DNA of 64,000 nucleotides, taken from NCBI GenBank assembly GCA_963205005.1, contig CAUJHW010000005.1:1-64000 (forward strand). Reading direction: 5' to 3'. The notes under the pieces were generated by a model. That model had not been told where the DNA came from. It saw nothing but the letters and a program-made list of their open reading frames with translations, and did not search any database. Below, in pieces: positions 17,003-26,660 of the stretch (positions are counted from its first letter, which is position 1; every line of letters starts with the position of its first letter). The translations under genes were made by a program, and so were the position numbers. This DNA is from Pseudomonadota bacterium. Lineage in GTDB: Bacteria > Pseudomonadota > Alphaproteobacteria > Caulobacterales > Caulobacteraceae.

Positions 17003-18133
17003 ATGCTCAACAAGCTCGACGACTTTCCGGTCCACCAGACCCCGGAACCTCTGGCGCACCCTGCGACCAGCGACCGCAATGTCTATGACCGGACATGGTT
17101 CAACGGCTACGCGGCGGACGGCTCGTACTATTTCGGCGTCGGCATGGCGATCTATCCCCACCGCGGCGTCCTCGACTGCGCGTTCAGCGTGGTGCAGCCC
17201 GGTGGCCGGCAGCACTGCTTCTACGGCTCGCGGCGCGCACCGATCGAGCGGACCGAGATGCAGGTCGGCCCGTTCCGGCTGGAAGTGATCGAGCCCATGC
17301 GCCGGACCCGGCTGATCCTGGAAGACAACGCCAGCGGCCTTTCCTGCGATCTGACCTTCTCGGCCCGCACCGCCGCGATCAAGGAGGCGCGCCAGACGCT
17401 CTACTCCGGTCCCCGCGCGACCATGGACTCCACCCGCTTTGACCAGTTCGGCCGCTGGAGCGGCGTGATCCGCACGCCGGACGGCGAGATCAAGGTCGGC
17501 GACGACCTCTGCATGGGCACCAAGGACCGCTCCTGGGGTGTGCGTCGCGTTGGCGAGCCCGAGGGCGGCGGCGCTCCGAATGCGCCGGGCGGGTTCTTCT
17601 TCCTGTGGGCCCCGCTGATCTGGGACGACCACATCTCGCACGCCATCTTCTTCGACGGCCAGCGCGGCGAGGCGCTGGTGCGCGAGGGCATCGTCGCCCC
17701 GCAGTACGCCAGCGAAGCCGCGATCCCTGCCGGTGTCGAGGACGGCCTGGACCAGCGCATGGCCACGGCCCGGCATCGGGTGGCCTATGTGCCAGGCACG
17801 CGCCTGGCCGCCTCGGCCGAGATCGACCTCGTGCCGCTGGAAGGGCCGATTCGCACCATCTCGCTCGACCCGATCCTGAAGTTCCAGATGAAGGGCCTGG
17901 GCTATGGCCACCCGGTCTGGGGCCAGGGCATGTGGAAGGGCGAACTGGAGATCGGCCACGAATCCTTCGACCCCCGCCAGGTCGATCCGCTGGCGCCGGA
18001 GAACCTGCACGTGCAACAGGTGGTGCGGGCCACCGACGGCGAACGCAACGGCATCGGCGTGCTGGAACAGGTCTGCATCGGGCCCTACGCACCGGCCGGC
18101 TTCACAGCCATGCTGGACGGCGCCAAAACCTGA
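17003..18133 (+). CDS. CrtC/AttH-like lipocalin-fold protein (DUF7064/7065-like)
   Basis: A 376-residue soluble protein with no signal peptide. Its strings WFNGYAADGSYYFGVGMAIYP, FDQFGRWSG and GTKDRSWGVRRVG resemble the hydroxyneurosporene-synthase (CrtC)/AttH group, whose members act on or bind hydrophobic terpenoid-like ligands. GAGGAAG (16993-16999) precedes the ATG. Such proteins recur beside acyl-CoA ligases and nitronate monooxygenases in degradation clusters of Sphingomonadales and Caulobacterales (recollection, not checked). Enzymatic activity is unproven; a hydratase or ligand-binding role is inference. Confidence 0.7.
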   Translation: MLNKLDDFPVHQTPEPLAHPATSDRNVYDRTWFNGYAADGSYYFGVGMAIYPHRGVLDCAFSVVQPGGRQHCFYGSRRAPIERTEMQVGPFRLEVIEPMRRTRLILEDNASGLSCDLTFSARTAAIKEARQTLYSGPRATMDSTRFDQFGRWSGVIRTPDGEIKVGDDLCMGTKDRSWGVRRVGEPEGGGAPNAPGGFFFLWAPLIWDDHISHAIFFDGQRGEALVREGIVAPQYASEAAIPAGVEDGLDQRMATARHRVAYVPGTRLAASAEIDLVPLEGPIRTISLDPILKFQMKGLGYGHPVWGQGMWKGELEIGHESFDPRQVDPLAPENLHVQQVVRATDGERNGIGVLEQVCIGPYAPAGFTAMLDGAKT

Positions 18134-18197
18134 ACAGGACCGGGCGGTCGCGGCGCGCGATCGCCAGGATCGACAATCAAGCTATGGGGGCGGAGAC

Positions 18198-19055
18198 ATG
18201 CTGAGCTGGCAGATCGGTGCGGTGAAGGTCACGCGCATCGTCGAGATGCAGATGCCGATCCCGGCAGGCCCCGACAACGGGTTCATTGCCGAGGCCACGC
18301 CCACGGCGCTGCGGGCGATCCCCTGGCTCTACCCGCACTTCGTCGACGAGCAGGACCGGATGCTGCTGTCGATCCACGCCCTGCTGGTCGAGGCCCCCGG
18401 TCTGCGGCTGGTGGTCGACACCTGCGTCGGCAACGACAAGCCGCGCAGCCTGTCCGGCGGCCGGGCGCTGGCCACCGACTTCCTCAAGGCCTTCGAGGCG
18501 GCCGGCTGGACGCGCGACAGCGTCGACGCGGTGATCTGCACCCACATGCACGTGGATCACGTCGGCTGGAACACCATGCTGGTCGACGGCAAGTTCGTCC
18601 CGACCTTCCCCAACGCCCGCTACCTGCTGGGCCGCATCGAGTTCGAGCACTGGTCGTCGGAGGGCGACGCCGAGCAGCAGGCGATCCTCGCGGACTCGGT
18701 CCAGCCGATCCTCGACGCCGGGCTGGCAGAGTTCGTGGGCCTCGACCATGTGGTCTCGCCCAATGTACGGCTGGTCCCGACCACGGGCCACACGCCGGGC
18801 CATGTGAGCGTGATGATCGAGTCCGAGGGCCAGAGCGCGGTGATCACCGGCGACATGAGCCACCATCCCTGCCAGCTGGCCCATCCGGACTGGTCGCCCA
18901 CGTTCGACAGCGACAAGGCCGCCGCCGCCACGACGCGGGCCCGCATGTTCGCCGAATGGGCCGACCAGCCGATCCTGGTGATCGGCACCCACTACGCCGG
19001 GCCGACCGCCGGCCATGTCCGCCGCGAAGGCGACGCCTTCCGCTTCGACGTCTGA
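18198..19055 (+). CDS. MBL-fold metallo-hydrolase
   Basis: A 285-residue cytoplasmic metallo-beta-lactamase-fold hydrolase. The metal motif is HMHVDHVGW (about residue 115), the third His lies in TTGHTPGHVSV, the Asp in VITGDMSHHP and the last His in IGTHYAGPT. GGCGGAGAC precedes the ATG. The lineage resembles quorum-quenching lactonase-like or thioesterase-like MBL enzymes; an ester, lactone or thioester substrate in the same pathway as its neighbours is likely but not shown. Confidence 0.88.
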   Translation: MLSWQIGAVKVTRIVEMQMPIPAGPDNGFIAEATPTALRAIPWLYPHFVDEQDRMLLSIHALLVEAPGLRLVVDTCVGNDKPRSLSGGRALATDFLKAFEAAGWTRDSVDAVICTHMHVDHVGWNTMLVDGKFVPTFPNARYLLGRIEFEHWSSEGDAEQQAILADSVQPILDAGLAEFVGLDHVVSPNVRLVPTTGHTPGHVSVMIESEGQSAVITGDMSHHPCQLAHPDWSPTFDSDKAAAATTRARMFAEWADQPILVIGTHYAGPTAGHVRREGDAFRFDV

Positions 19056-19100
19056 CGCCTTTCCCTTCCCATCAAGCCACCCAACGCCAGGAACGCTCTC

Positions 19101-20078
19101 ATGAAGACCCGCATCACCGAACTCTTCGGCATCAAGCACCCGATCATCCAGGGCGGCATGCACTTCGTCGGCCTGGCCGAAATGGCCGCGGCCGTGTCGA
19201 ACGCCGGTGGCCTCGGCATCATCACCGGCCTGACGCAGCGCACGCCGGAACTGCTGGCGGCCGAGATCGCCCGCTGCCGCGCGATGACCGACAAGCCGTT
19301 CGGCGTGAACCTGACCTTCCTGCCCTCGGTCACGCCGCCGGACTATCCCGGCTACGTGAAGGCGATCATCGACTCGGGCGTGAAGGCGGTCGAGACCGCA
19401 GGCAACAATCCGGCCAAGTGGCTTCCCGCCCTGAAGGAAGCCGGCGTCAAGGTGATCCACAAGTGCACCTCGGTCCGCCACGCCCTGAAGGCCGAGGCCA
19501 TCGGCTGTGATGCGATCAGCGTCGATGGCTTCGAGTGCGGCGGTCACCCGGGCGAGGATGACGTGCCGAACTACATCCTGCTGCCCCGCGCGGCCGAGGA
19601 ACTGAAGATCCCGTTCGTGGCCTCGGGCGGCGTGGCCAACGGCCGGCAGCTGGCCGCGGCTCTGGCGCTGGGCGCCGAGGGCATCAACATGGGCACCCGG
19701 TTCATCGCGACGAAGGAAGCTCCGGTCCACGACAACGTAAAGCAGGCCATCGTGGCGGCGACCGAGCTCGACACGCGGCTGATCATGCGTCCGCTGCGCA
19801 ACACCGAGCGGGTGCTTACCAACAGCGCGGTCGAGCGCCTGCTGGTCAAGGAGCACGAGCTCGGTTCGAAGATGAAGTTCGAGGACATCATCGCCGAGGT
19901 GGCGGGCGTCTATCCCAAGGTCATGCAGGACGGCGACATGGAAGCCGGCGCCTGGTCCTGCGGGATGGTCGTGGGCCTGATCCACGACATCCCCACCTGC
20001 CAGGAACTGATCGACACCATCATGGCGGACGCCGAGTCGATCATCCGCAAGCGGCTGGCGGGCTTCCTCGACGCCTGA
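19101..20078 (+). CDS. nitronate monooxygenase-like FMN protein
   Basis: A 325-residue TIM-barrel flavoprotein of the nitronate monooxygenase/2-nitropropane dioxygenase family. The N-terminal FGIKHPIIQGGMHFVG and GGLGIITGLT and the flavin-phosphate region FVASGGVANGRQLAAALALGAEGINMGTRF are visible, with DGFECGGHPGEDD carrying the usual His. Many relatives in catabolic clusters are not acting on nitroalkanes but on enoyl- or quinone-type substrates, so the true reaction is open. It lies 45 bp after the MBL gene. Confidence 0.88.
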   Translation: MKTRITELFGIKHPIIQGGMHFVGLAEMAAAVSNAGGLGIITGLTQRTPELLAAEIARCRAMTDKPFGVNLTFLPSVTPPDYPGYVKAIIDSGVKAVETAGNNPAKWLPALKEAGVKVIHKCTSVRHALKAEAIGCDAISVDGFECGGHPGEDDVPNYILLPRAAEELKIPFVASGGVANGRQLAAALALGAEGINMGTRFIATKEAPVHDNVKQAIVAATELDTRLIMRPLRNTERVLTNSAVERLLVKEHELGSKMKFEDIIAEVAGVYPKVMQDGDMEAGAWSCGMVVGLIHDIPTCQELIDTIMADAESIIRKRLAGFLDA

Positions 20079-20094
20079 CGGCGGCGGAACCACC

Positions 20095-21042
20095 ATGCGC
20101 GAAGGACCCGACGCCGGGACGGCCGGAATGCGACGCCTCGACGGCGGAACCTTCACCATGGGCTCCGAGCAGTTCTATCCGGAGGAGCGGCCCCGCCGGC
20201 AGGTGCGGGTCGATCCCTTCTGGATGGACGAGGCGCCCGTAACCAACCGCCAGTTCGAGGCCTTCGTGCGCGCCACCGGCCATGTGACGGTGGCCGAGAT
20301 CGCGCCGGATCCGAAGGACTATCCGGGGATGCCGGCGCATATGGCCCGGCCCGGCTCCCTGGTCTTCACGCCGCCTGCGGGGCCCGTTCCGCTGGACGGG
20401 AGCGCAGCATGGTGGACGTTCCACTTCGGCGCCTACTGGCGCAGGCCCTATGGCCGGCATGGCCCGAAGGCGCGCGACGATCACCCGGTGGTGCACGTGG
20501 CCTATGAAGACGCCGCCGCCTATGCCCGCTGGGCCGGCAAGGACCTGCCCACAGAGGCGGAATGGGAGTTCGCGGCGCGGGGCGGGCTCGAAGGCGCCGA
20601 ATACGCCTGGGGCGACGAACTGGCGCCGGGCGGTCAGATGCTGGCCAACTACTGGCAGGGCCAGTTCCCCTGGCAGAACCTGGAGCTGGACGGCTGGGCG
20701 CGCACCTCGCCGGTTCGGTCCTATCCGCCCAACGCCTTCGGCCTCTACGACATGATCGGCAATGTCTGGGAATGGACCTGCGACTGGTACGCCGAGCAGC
20801 CCGCCGCGCTCCCCAGCCCCTGCTGCCTACCGTTGAACCCGCGCGGCGGACCGGAGAACAGCAGCTACGATCCCCTGACCCCCGACATCCCGATCCCGCG
20901 CAAGGTGATCAAGGGCGGCTCGCACCTCTGCGCCGAAAACTATTGCCAGCGCTACCGTCCGGCCGCCCGCCATCCCGAGGCCGTCGACAGCGCGACCACG
21001 CACCTGGGATTTCGGTGCGTCGTACGCGACTCCGCGGCCTGA
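20095..21042 (+). CDS. formylglycine-generating enzyme family protein (SUMF1/EgtB-type fold)
   Basis: A 315-residue FGE-sulfatase domain protein: GGTFTMGSEQFYPEERP near the start, DEAPVTNRQFEAFV, LPTEAEWEFAARGG, GNVWEWTCDWY, and KGGSHLCAENYCQRYRPAARHP at the C-terminus. Cys279 and Cys284 match the two active-site cysteines of true formylglycine-generating enzymes, which oxidise a sulfatase Cys to formylglycine. No sulfatase is encoded in this window, so the client is elsewhere or unconventional. The gene is only 16 bp after the nitronate monooxygenase gene. Confidence 0.9.
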   Translation: MREGPDAGTAGMRRLDGGTFTMGSEQFYPEERPRRQVRVDPFWMDEAPVTNRQFEAFVRATGHVTVAEIAPDPKDYPGMPAHMARPGSLVFTPPAGPVPLDGSAAWWTFHFGAYWRRPYGRHGPKARDDHPVVHVAYEDAAAYARWAGKDLPTEAEWEFAARGGLEGAEYAWGDELAPGGQMLANYWQGQFPWQNLELDGWARTSPVRSYPPNAFGLYDMIGNVWEWTCDWYAEQPAALPSPCCLPLNPRGGPENSSYDPLTPDIPIPRKVIKGGSHLCAENYCQRYRPAARHPEAVDSATTHLGFRCVVRDSAA

Positions 21043-21105
21043 CCGCTGTTTGTCCCGCGCCACGCCCGCTATGCTGAGTTCCACAAAACAAGGGGGGATG
21101 CCGCG

Positions 21106-22134
21106 ATGACGGCGACGGACAACAGACTCGCGCTCAGCGGCGTGCCGGGCTCGCCCTACACCCGCAAGATGCTGGCCGTGCTCAGATACCGCCACATCCC
21201 GTACCGGCTCATCATGGGCTCGCGGGACATGCCCGGCCTGCCGCAGCCCAAGGTCGGCCTGCTGCCGACGTTCTATTTTCCGGATGGGGCCGGGAGCCTG
21301 CAGGCAGTCACCGATTCCACGCCGATCATCCGCCGGCTGGAACGCGAGCACCCCGAGCGGTCCGTGCGGCCGGCCAACCCCGTGCTGGCGCTCATCGACG
21401 CGATCCTTGAGGACTACGGCGACGAGTGGCTGACCAAGGCCATGTTCCACTACCGCTGGCACTATGCCGACGACATCGCCCGCTCCGCCGCCGTGCTGCC
21501 GAACTGGGCCCGGGGCCGGATGTCCGACGAGGCCCTGAAGGCCGCCGGGACCGTCTTCGCCGAACGCCAGATCCCGCGCCTGCGCTATGTCGGCTCCAAC
21601 GAGACCACCTGGGACGTGATCGAGGCCAGCTACATGCGGTTCCTCGACGCCATGGAAGCGCATCTGCGCGACCACGCCTTCCTGCTGGGCGCCCGGCCCG
21701 GCGCGGGCGATTTCGGCGTGTTCGGCCAGTTGACCCAGCTGGCCCTGTTCGACCCGACCCCGATGGCGATCACCGCCGTGCGCGCGCCGCGGGTCATGGC
21801 CTGGACCGCCGCCCTGGAAGACCTGACCGGCCTTGAGCCCCGGGACTCCGACTGGTTCGACCCCGCCGCCCTGCCCGCCACGCTCACCGCCATCCTGAAG
21901 GAAGTCGGCCGCGTCTATGTCCCGCTGCTCCTGGCCAACGCAAAGGCCGTCCGGGCCGGCGCCGAACAGGTGGAGACGGTCATCGACGGCAAGGCCTGGG
22001 TGCAGCAGCCGTTCCCCTATCAGGCCAAGTGCCTGATGTGGCTTCGCGAGGAGTATGCCACGCTCGATACCGGCGCCCGAGCCGAGGCCGACGCGGCGCT
22101 GGCCGGCACGGGCTGCGAGGCGTTGTTCGCCTAG
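21106..22134 (+). CDS. glutathione S-transferase family protein
   Basis: A 342-residue protein with an N-terminal thioredoxin-like GST domain ([25 protein letters not shown], then a [10 protein letters not shown] segment holding the gamma-glutamyl-binding Asp-Ser/Thr) and an extended helical C-terminal domain (about residues 95-330). It is longer than the usual 200-230 residues because of the extra C-terminal part. An AGGGGGG site lies about 9 nt before the ATG. Likely glutathione conjugation or ring opening in the preceding catabolic run, or an independent detoxification role. Its TAG overlaps the convergent glutaminase stop. Confidence 0.83.
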   Translation: MTATDNRLALSGVPGSPYTRKMLAVLRYRHIPYRLIMGSRDMPGLPQPKVGLLPTFYFPDGAGSLQAVTDSTPIIRRLEREHPERSVRPANPVLALIDAILEDYGDEWLTKAMFHYRWHYADDIARSAAVLPNWARGRMSDEALKAAGTVFAERQIPRLRYVGSNETTWDVIEASYMRFLDAMEAHLRDHAFLLGARPGAGDFGVFGQLTQLALFDPTPMAITAVRAPRVMAWTAALEDLTGLEPRDSDWFDPAALPATLTAILKEVGRVYVPLLLANAKAVRAGAEQVETVIDGKAWVQQPFPYQAKCLMWLREEYATLDTGARAEADAALAGTGCEALFA

Positions 22135-23060
22135 AACACCGACCAGCCGGCCAGCTTCACCAGCTGTTCGAGCGCCCTGGCGCCGACGTATGAGGTGCCG
22201 GCCTCGTCCAGCCCCGGCGACCAGACGGCGATGGCGGCGCGGCCCGGGACGATGGCAAGGATCCCGCCGCCCACGCCGCTCTTGCCCGGCAGGCCGACGT
22301 GGAAGGCGAATTCGCCCGAGGCGTCATAATGGCCGCAGGTCATCATCACCGCGGCGATCCGCCGCGCGCGCTCGGGCGTGGTGACATAGGCGCCGCTGAT
22401 CGGGTCGGTCCCGCCGTTGGCCAGGAACAGGCCGGCGCGGGCCAGCTGGCGGCAGGTGATCCTGAGCGAGCACTGCTGGAAATAGGTCTGCAGCGTCTCT
22501 TCCACGCTGGTCATGTTGTCGAAGCCGCGCATGAAGTTGGCCAGGCTGTAGTTGCGGAAGCCGGTGGCCGCCTCGGACTTCGCCACCTCGGGGTCCACAT
22601 CGATGGTGTCGACACCCGACAGCATCCGCATGAAGTCGCGGATCTCGGCGATCCCCTCGGCGGGCGGGCGGCCGGCCAGCAGGGCGTCGGTGACCACGAT
22701 GGCCCCGGCGTTGATGAACGGATTCCGCGGGACGCCGCGTTCGTGCTCGAGCTGGACGATGGAGTTGAACCGCGAGCCGGAGGGTTCGCGCCCGACCCGC
22801 TTCCACAGGTCCTCGCCGTGGCGCTCCAGGGCCAGCGTAAGGGTGAAGACCTTGGAGATGCTCTGGATCGAGAACGGCATCCAGGCGTCGCCGGTCTCAT
22901 GGGCCTCGCCGTCACAGGTGATCACCGCCAGGCCGAACCTGCGGGCGTCCACCCGGGCGAGCGCGGGGATATAGTCAGCGACCTTTCCGCCCCCCAGGTG
23001 TTGCTGCATGTCCCGCCCGACAGTGGCGACGATTTCAGCAAGGTCGGGCTTCGATGGCAT
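22131..23060 (-). CDS. glsA: glutaminase
   Basis: A 309-residue glutaminase A, hydrolysing L-glutamine to glutamate and ammonia, with a serine-dependent beta-lactamase-like fold. The nucleophile and general base are Ser67 and Lys70 in [10 protein letters not shown]. The downstream [14 protein letters not shown] and GKSGVGGGI segments are characteristic. Full length for the family. The stop shares CTAG with the GST gene. It is divergent from the ATP-grasp gene across about 130 bp. Confidence 0.95.
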   Translation of the reverse strand: MPSKPDLAEIVATVGRDMQQHLGGGKVADYIPALARVDARRFGLAVITCDGEAHETGDAWMPFSIQSISKVFTLTLALERHGEDLWKRVGREPSGSRFNSIVQLEHERGVPRNPFINAGAIVVTDALLAGRPPAEGIAEIRDFMRMLSGVDTIDVDPEVAKSEAATGFRNYSLANFMRGFDNMTSVEETLQTYFQQCSLRITCRQLARAGLFLANGGTDPISGAYVTTPERARRIAAVMMTCGHYDASGEFAFHVGLPGKSGVGGGILAIVPGRAAIAVWSPGLDEAGTSYVGARALEQLVKLAGWSVF

Positions 23061-23194
23061 GTCCGGCGGGTCCAGGCGCCGCGCGCGCGGCAGGGGGAAA
23101 AGCGAGACGCTATCACGTGACCCGCGAGAATGGCCGAGCTTATGATGGCGAAACGGCGCATGAGTCTCCGTGGATCTTGGGGCGAGGACCGGGC

Positions 23195-25714
23195 TTGGCC
23201 ACCGACACGTCGACCGAACCGCGACACGGAGGCGGACGCGATGCGCCGGCCGCCCGGCGGCTGTCGGCGTGGCTGAAGGGCTATCGGCCCCTGCCCGGCG
23301 TTCCGGACGAACTGTTCGACGAGCACGGCCGGCCGCGGGACCGGTGGATCGCCTTCCTGGGTGAGTTCGCCGCCCACACCGAAGGCGCGTTCGGAATCGC
23401 CACCCGGCACCTGCGCGACACCGGAGCCTCGCACAGGGTCTATGGCGAGGATCACGAGCAGACCTGGCCCATCGACCCCCTGCCCCTGATCCTTGACCAG
23501 GCGGAATGGGATGAGATCACCGCCGGCGTCACCCAGCGCGCCAACCTTATCGAGGCGGTGCTGCAGGACATCTACGGCGAGGGCAAGCTGGTCTCCGAAG
23601 GCGCTCTGCCGGCCGCCGCCCTGGCCGGAAGTCCGGACTTTCTGCGCTCCATGGTCGGCGCCAAGCCCGCCGGCGGCCGCTACCTGCAGCTCTACGCCGC
23701 CGACCTGGGCCGTGGACCGGATGGCCGCTGGTGGGTGCTGGACGACCGCACGCAGGCGCCGTCGGGCGCCGGCTACGCCCTGCAGAACCGGCTGGTGGTC
23801 TCGCGCGCCTATCCGGCCCTCTACAACAGCATGAACGTCCATCGGGTGGCGCCGTTCTTCGACGCCTTCCGCAAGGGTCTGTCCGAGGCCGGCGACCGCA
23901 GTGACCCGCGCATCTGCCTGCTGACCCCCGGCCCGTTCAGCCAGACCTATTTCGAACAGGCCCACCTGGCCCGCTACCTTGGCTTCCTGCTGGTCGAGGG
24001 CGATGACCTGGTGGCCCGCGACGGCAAGGTCTACGTCCGCACCATCGCTGGACTGAAGCGGGCCGACGTGATCCTGCGTCGGGTGGACGCCGACTTCCTC
24101 GATCCGCTGGAGCTCAACACCAGCTCGCGCCTGGGCACGCCCGGGATGCTGGAAGCGATCCGCGAGGGCGGGGTGGCAGTCATGAACATGCCGGGCTCCG
24201 GGGTGATGGAATCCCGCGCCCTGCTGGGTTTCATGCCGCAGCTCGCCCGCCGGCTGCTGGGCGAGGAACTCAAGCTGCCCAACGTGGCGACCTGGTGGTG
24301 CGGCCAGCCGCGTGAGCGCGACCTTGTCGAGTCCACCCTCGAAGACCTGATCGTCGCGCCCGCGTTCAACACGCCCAATCCAGACGGCGGATTCGCCGGG
24401 CCGCGCCTGGTGGCGGACATGAGCCCCGACGAGCGGGCCGCCTTCATGCGCAAGTTCGCCGACCGGCCAGGCGACTTCGTCGGCCAGGACGTGGTCCGGC
24501 TGTCGACCATGCCGGTGCTGCGCGACGGCAAGCTGGAGCCGGCGCCCTTCGTGCTGCGGGTGTTCGCGGCCGCCACGCCGGACGGCATCAAGATCCTGCC
24601 CGGCGGCTTCTGCCGGATGTCGGACCGCACCGACGTGCGGGCCATCTCCATGGGCGAAGGCGCGCGCACAGCCGACGTCTGGGTCATCGACGAAAAGCCC
24701 GTTGAACGCCTGACCCTGATCCCCAGCCGCGATGACGTGAAGGTGCGGCGCATCCTGGGCCACCTGCCCAGCCGGGCGGCGGACAACCTGTTCTGGCTGG
24801 GCCGCTACATCGAGCGCGCGGAGGCGACGCTCCGGTTGGTCCGCAGCCTGTGCACCAGCCTGATGGCTTCCGAAGCCGCGATCCACGCCAGTGGCGAGAC
24901 CTTCGACACCCTGCGCCGTCTGCTGGTCGAATGGGGCGCGCTGGACGAGAAGACCATGGCCAGCAGCGTGCTGGAGGCCGCCCGCGCCAGCCTCCACGAC
25001 GAAACGGCCTGGGGCTCGGTGATCAGCCTGGTCCGTTCGGCCAAGCGCACCGCATCCGGCATGCGTGAGCGGCTTTCGCCCGACTTCTGGGCGCTGCTTC
25101 TGGAGCTGGAGGCCGACCTCGGCGGCGACGAGGTCCTGGGGTCCGAGGCCGAGGCGCTCAAGCAGGTGGAAGACGCTCTCCAGCACCTGGCCGGCCTGTC
25201 GGGCCTGTCGCAGGAGAACATGAACCGGGTAGCGGGCTGGCGCTTCCTCGACATGGGCCGACGGATCGAGCGCGGCGTGAACATCTGCCGCTTCACCCGC
25301 ATGCTCGCCCACGACAAGGCGACCCTGGACGACCTCGACCTGCTGCTGGACCTGGCCGACAGTCAGATCACCTACCGCGCCCGCTACCTGGTAGGCCTGG
25401 CCCTGACGCCGGTCCGCGATCTGGTGATGCTGGATCCGTACAACACGCGCTCGCTGGCCTTCCAGCTGACCACGCTCAAGGACCACCTCTCGGTCCTGCC
25501 GACCCTGCAGGACGACGGCATGCTGGAGGAGCCCAGCCGCATCCTGCTGCCCCTGGCTACCGAGGTGGAGACAGAGGACGCCCGGCGCCTCGACGCCGAC
25601 AAGACCCACCGCTGGGAACGCGCCCTCATGCGGGCCTCCGGCGCCATCGCCGACCGCTTCTTCCTGCAGGGGGCCAACGCCGTGCCGACGGTCAAGCTGG
25701 TCGGGCTGGCGTGA
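23195..25714 (+). CDS. fused circularly permuted type-2 ATP-grasp and alpha-E domain protein
   Basis: About 839 residues. The N-terminal half is a circularly permuted ATP-grasp domain ([47 protein letters not shown], then the glycine-rich [12 protein letters not shown]). The C-terminal half is the all-helical alpha-E domain ([27 protein letters not shown] to the end). ATP-grasp proteins of this type are predicted to form amide bonds on peptides, but the product is unknown. The TTG at 23195 is preferred, with GAGGA 6 nt upstream; the frame is open back to 23054 but that part overlaps the glutaminase start. Coupled to the next gene by GTGA. Confidence 0.9.
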   Translation: MATDTSTEPRHGGGRDAPAARRLSAWLKGYRPLPGVPDELFDEHGRPRDRWIAFLGEFAAHTEGAFGIATRHLRDTGASHRVYGEDHEQTWPIDPLPLILDQAEWDEITAGVTQRANLIEAVLQDIYGEGKLVSEGALPAAALAGSPDFLRSMVGAKPAGGRYLQLYAADLGRGPDGRWWVLDDRTQAPSGAGYALQNRLVVSRAYPALYNSMNVHRVAPFFDAFRKGLSEAGDRSDPRICLLTPGPFSQTYFEQAHLARYLGFLLVEGDDLVARDGKVYVRTIAGLKRADVILRRVDADFLDPLELNTSSRLGTPGMLEAIREGGVAVMNMPGSGVMESRALLGFMPQLARRLLGEELKLPNVATWWCGQPRERDLVESTLEDLIVAPAFNTPNPDGGFAGPRLVADMSPDERAAFMRKFADRPGDFVGQDVVRLSTMPVLRDGKLEPAPFVLRVFAAATPDGIKILPGGFCRMSDRTDVRAISMGEGARTADVWVIDEKPVERLTLIPSRDDVKVRRILGHLPSRAADNLFWLGRYIERAEATLRLVRSLCTSLMASEAAIHASGETFDTLRRLLVEWGALDEKTMASSVLEAARASLHDETAWGSVISLVRSAKRTASGMRERLSPDFWALLLELEADLGGDEVLGSEAEALKQVEDALQHLAGLSGLSQENMNRVAGWRFLDMGRRIERGVNICRFTRMLAHDKATLDDLDLLLDLADSQITYRARYLVGLALTPVRDLVMLDPYNTRSLAFQLTTLKDHLSVLPTLQDDGMLEEPSRILLPLATEVETEDARRLDADKTHRWERALMRASGAIADRFFLQGANAVPTVKLVGLA

Positions 25715-26595
25715 TCTACGGTCTTCGCCATCGCACAACCTACAGCTACAGCGACTCTGTCAGCTTCGCCCGCTGTGTCCTGCGCCTGACCCCGCGTTCT
25801 TCCGCCTCGCAGACCGTTCTGGAGAGCTCGATCCGGGTCACCCCGCGCCCGTCCATGCGCCAGGAGCGCACCGGAGCGTTCGGCGCACAGATGGTGACGG
25901 TGATGGTCGACCGGCCACACGACACCCTGGTCATCGACGCGCGCTCACGGGTCGACGTCCACACCCCGCCGCCGCCGGACGCGATCTCCAGCCTGCCCTG
26001 GGAAGCCGTCCGCGGCCTGGCGTTCGAGAACCGCGACATCGGCCCCGAAGGTCCGGCCAACTACCTCTACGCCACCAACCGGACCCAGCTGGTCCCCCGC
26101 ATCACCGACTACGCCCGCGAAAGCCTGAAGCCCGGCCGCCCAATCGTGGCGGCGGTGTCCGAGCTGATGAGCCGGGTCTACCGCGACTTCCGCTACGATC
26201 CCGGCGCGACCGAGGTCTCGACCCCGGTATGGCAGGCCTTCGACGCCCGCCACGGGGTCTGCCAGGACTTCGCCCAGATCATGATCTCCGGACTGCGCGG
26301 CCTGGGGGTGCCCACGGCCTATGTCTCGGGCTACCTGCGCACCATTCCACCGGAAGGTCAGCCGCGGCTGGAGGGCGCCGACGCCACCCACGCCTGGGTC
26401 TCGGTGTGGTGCGGTGAGGCGGCCGGCTGGGTCGGCTTCGATCCCACCAACGACATCCTGGCCGCCGACGACCACATCGTGCTGGCCGTGGGCCGCGACT
26501 ATGCAGACGTTGCCCCCATCGACGGGGTGATCCTGGCCACAGGCGCCCAGACGCTCAAGGTCGAGGTGGACGTGGTCCCGGAAGACGGGACCTGA
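25711..26595 (+). CDS. transglutaminase-like cysteine protease/amidase (bacterial N-terminal type)
   Basis: A 294-residue protein with an N-terminal beta domain starting at YGLRHRTTYSYSDSV and a C-terminal transglutaminase core. The catalytic triad reads Cys184 (HGVCQDFAQI), His227 (ATHAWVSV) and Asp244 (GFDPTND). GTG 25711 overlaps the ATP-grasp/alpha-E stop. This three-domain set is a conserved bacterial module predicted to make and trim a peptide or peptide tag; no substrate is known. Cytosolic, with no signal sequence. Confidence 0.93.
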   Translation: MIYGLRHRTTYSYSDSVSFARCVLRLTPRSSASQTVLESSIRVTPRPSMRQERTGAFGAQMVTVMVDRPHDTLVIDARSRVDVHTPPPPDAISSLPWEAVRGLAFENRDIGPEGPANYLYATNRTQLVPRITDYARESLKPGRPIVAAVSELMSRVYRDFRYDPGATEVSTPVWQAFDARHGVCQDFAQIMISGLRGLGVPTAYVSGYLRTIPPEGQPRLEGADATHAWVSVWCGEAAGWVGFDPTNDILAADDHIVLAVGRDYADVAPIDGVILATGAQTLKVEVDVVPEDGT

Positions 26596-26660
26596 GGCTT
26601 CAGGTCTCCAGACGGCGCCCGGTCAGTTTCCCCGGAGCCGATTGGACTGAAAGGCGCGGC

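Noticed and set aside
18177-20159. A 660-residue minus-strand open frame
   Set aside because: Shadow of the MBL and nitronate monooxygenase genes, both of which have clear catalytic motifs on the plus strand.
22922-25738. A 938-residue open frame on the minus strand
   Set aside because: It is antisense to the ATP-grasp/alpha-E gene and overlaps glsA. High GC content leaves long open shadows; the translation has no family motif and unusual composition.
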